A stretch of 64,000 nucleotides of DNA from Tsukamurella sputi. Its GTDB lineage: Bacteria; Actinomycetota; Actinomycetes; Mycobacteriales; Mycobacteriaceae. Positions within the stretch are counted from its first letter, which is position 1; the number at the start of each line of letters is the position of its first letter. Position numbers and translations under genes: made by a program. The stretch is from positions 1-64,000 of the forward strand of contig NZ_VIGV01000002.1 in the NCBI RefSeq assembly GCF_007858445.1, written 5' to 3'. The notes beneath the pieces are model-generated. The model saw only the letters and a program-made list of their open reading frames with translations, did no database searches and was not told the DNA's origin. Below, piece after piece: positions 63,705-64,000 of the stretch.

Positions 63705-64000
63705 ATGACCGCCCCCGCCCGGATCGCTCCGCCCGCACCTGCTGAGCAGTCGAATGTCAGCTACCTCGGGATCGGCGCCTACCGACCGCGGCGGGTCGTG
63801 CCGAACTCCGAGATCGTCGACAAGATCGACTCGAGCGACGAGTGGATCAAGACCCGGTCCGGCATCGAGTCGCGCCACTTCGCCGAGGACGACGAGACGA
63901 TCCTCGAGATGTCGGTGAAGGCCGCTGAGCGCGCGGTCAAGGCCGCGGGCATCGACCCGGAGCTGGTCGACTGCGTCATCTCCGCCACCAACACCCGCCT
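63705..64000 (+). CDS. beta-ketoacyl-ACP synthase III-like, truncated at window edge
   Basis: The first 98 codons of a FabH-type thiolase-fold enzyme; the gene runs off the right edge. SYLGIGAYRPRRVVPNSEIVDKIDSSDEWIKTRSGIESRHFA is the FabH N-terminal signature and VDCVISATNTR precedes the active-site Cys, which lies beyond the edge. About 15 residues of extra N-terminus. Divergent from and probably regulated by the TetR protein; secondary-metabolite or fatty-acid priming role. Confidence 0.88.
   Translation, partial: MTAPARIAPPAPAEQSNVSYLGIGAYRPRRVVPNSEIVDKIDSSDEWIKTRSGIESRHFAEDDETILEMSVKAAERAVKAAGIDPELVDCVISATNTR

Overview
High-GC (roughly 70 %) chromosomal DNA of an actinobacterium, almost certainly order Mycobacteriales. 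Evidence: RbpA, a split polyprenol-phosphomannose synthase / apolipoprotein N-acyltransferase pair, LGFP-repeat lipoproteins, a PE-PPE-domain secreted protein, an EthA-like monooxygenase, monomeric NADP isocitrate dehydrogenase, frequent GTG starts and several apparently leaderless starts. Tsukamurella or a close relative is my best guess (inference). I see no rRNA, tRNA, insertion sequence, phage gene or CRISPR array.

Region 1 (1-11480) is the most unusual part. It is a surface-glycan locus: a truncated hydrolase, four glycosyltransferases, a Wzx-type flippase and a polyprenyl-phosphate sugar transferase. Interleaved with these is a free-standing carrier-protein system: an aminoacyl-[carrier protein] ligase (a class II aminoacyl-tRNA synthetase homologue), a 78-residue carrier protein, its own AcpS-type phosphopantetheinyl transferase, and a solo condensation-domain protein with an intact HHxxxDG motif. 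A methyltransferase follows. The simplest reading is that an amino acid is activated, loaded on the carrier and transferred to a lipid-linked sugar before export.

Region 2 (11494-25200) holds an LGFP lipoprotein, thioesterase, catalase-peroxidase KatG, a beta-lactamase-like esterase, lysoplasmalogenase, a MerR/GyrI-like regulator, a DUF808 membrane protein, isocitrate dehydrogenase, hydrolase, short-chain dehydrogenase and an MFS exporter. Region 3 (25295-30337) is a LysE exporter followed by a 5-oxoprolinase operon (pxpA, MHS transporter, fused pxpBC), divergent from a GntR regulator, with two near-identical palindromic operators between them. Region 4 (30453-38433) is a patchwork of small genes, including LGFP, DUF1905, DUF998, EamA, DHFR-like, CGNR, VOC and PNPOx proteins and several unknowns; it contains the only gap over 300 bases and a perfect palindrome.

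Region 5 (38571-49779): a UvrA-like ATPase, VKOR, CynX-type MFS with divergent GntR regulator, a copper-type operon under a CsoR-like box, PE-PPE protein, iron-dependent alcohol dehydrogenase, VIT1-like transporter, gamma-carbonic anhydrase, DUF2231 and a Rieske lipoprotein. Region 6 (49890-64000): EthA-like monooxygenase, L,D-transpeptidase, CPBP protease with a lipoprotein, a zinc-finger protein, RbpA, the amidohydrolase-lnt-ppm operon, FxsA, cobN, a MaoC-like protein with a TetR regulator, and the start of a divergent fabH-like gene. Two matched TetR-type operators lie in this last divergent region.
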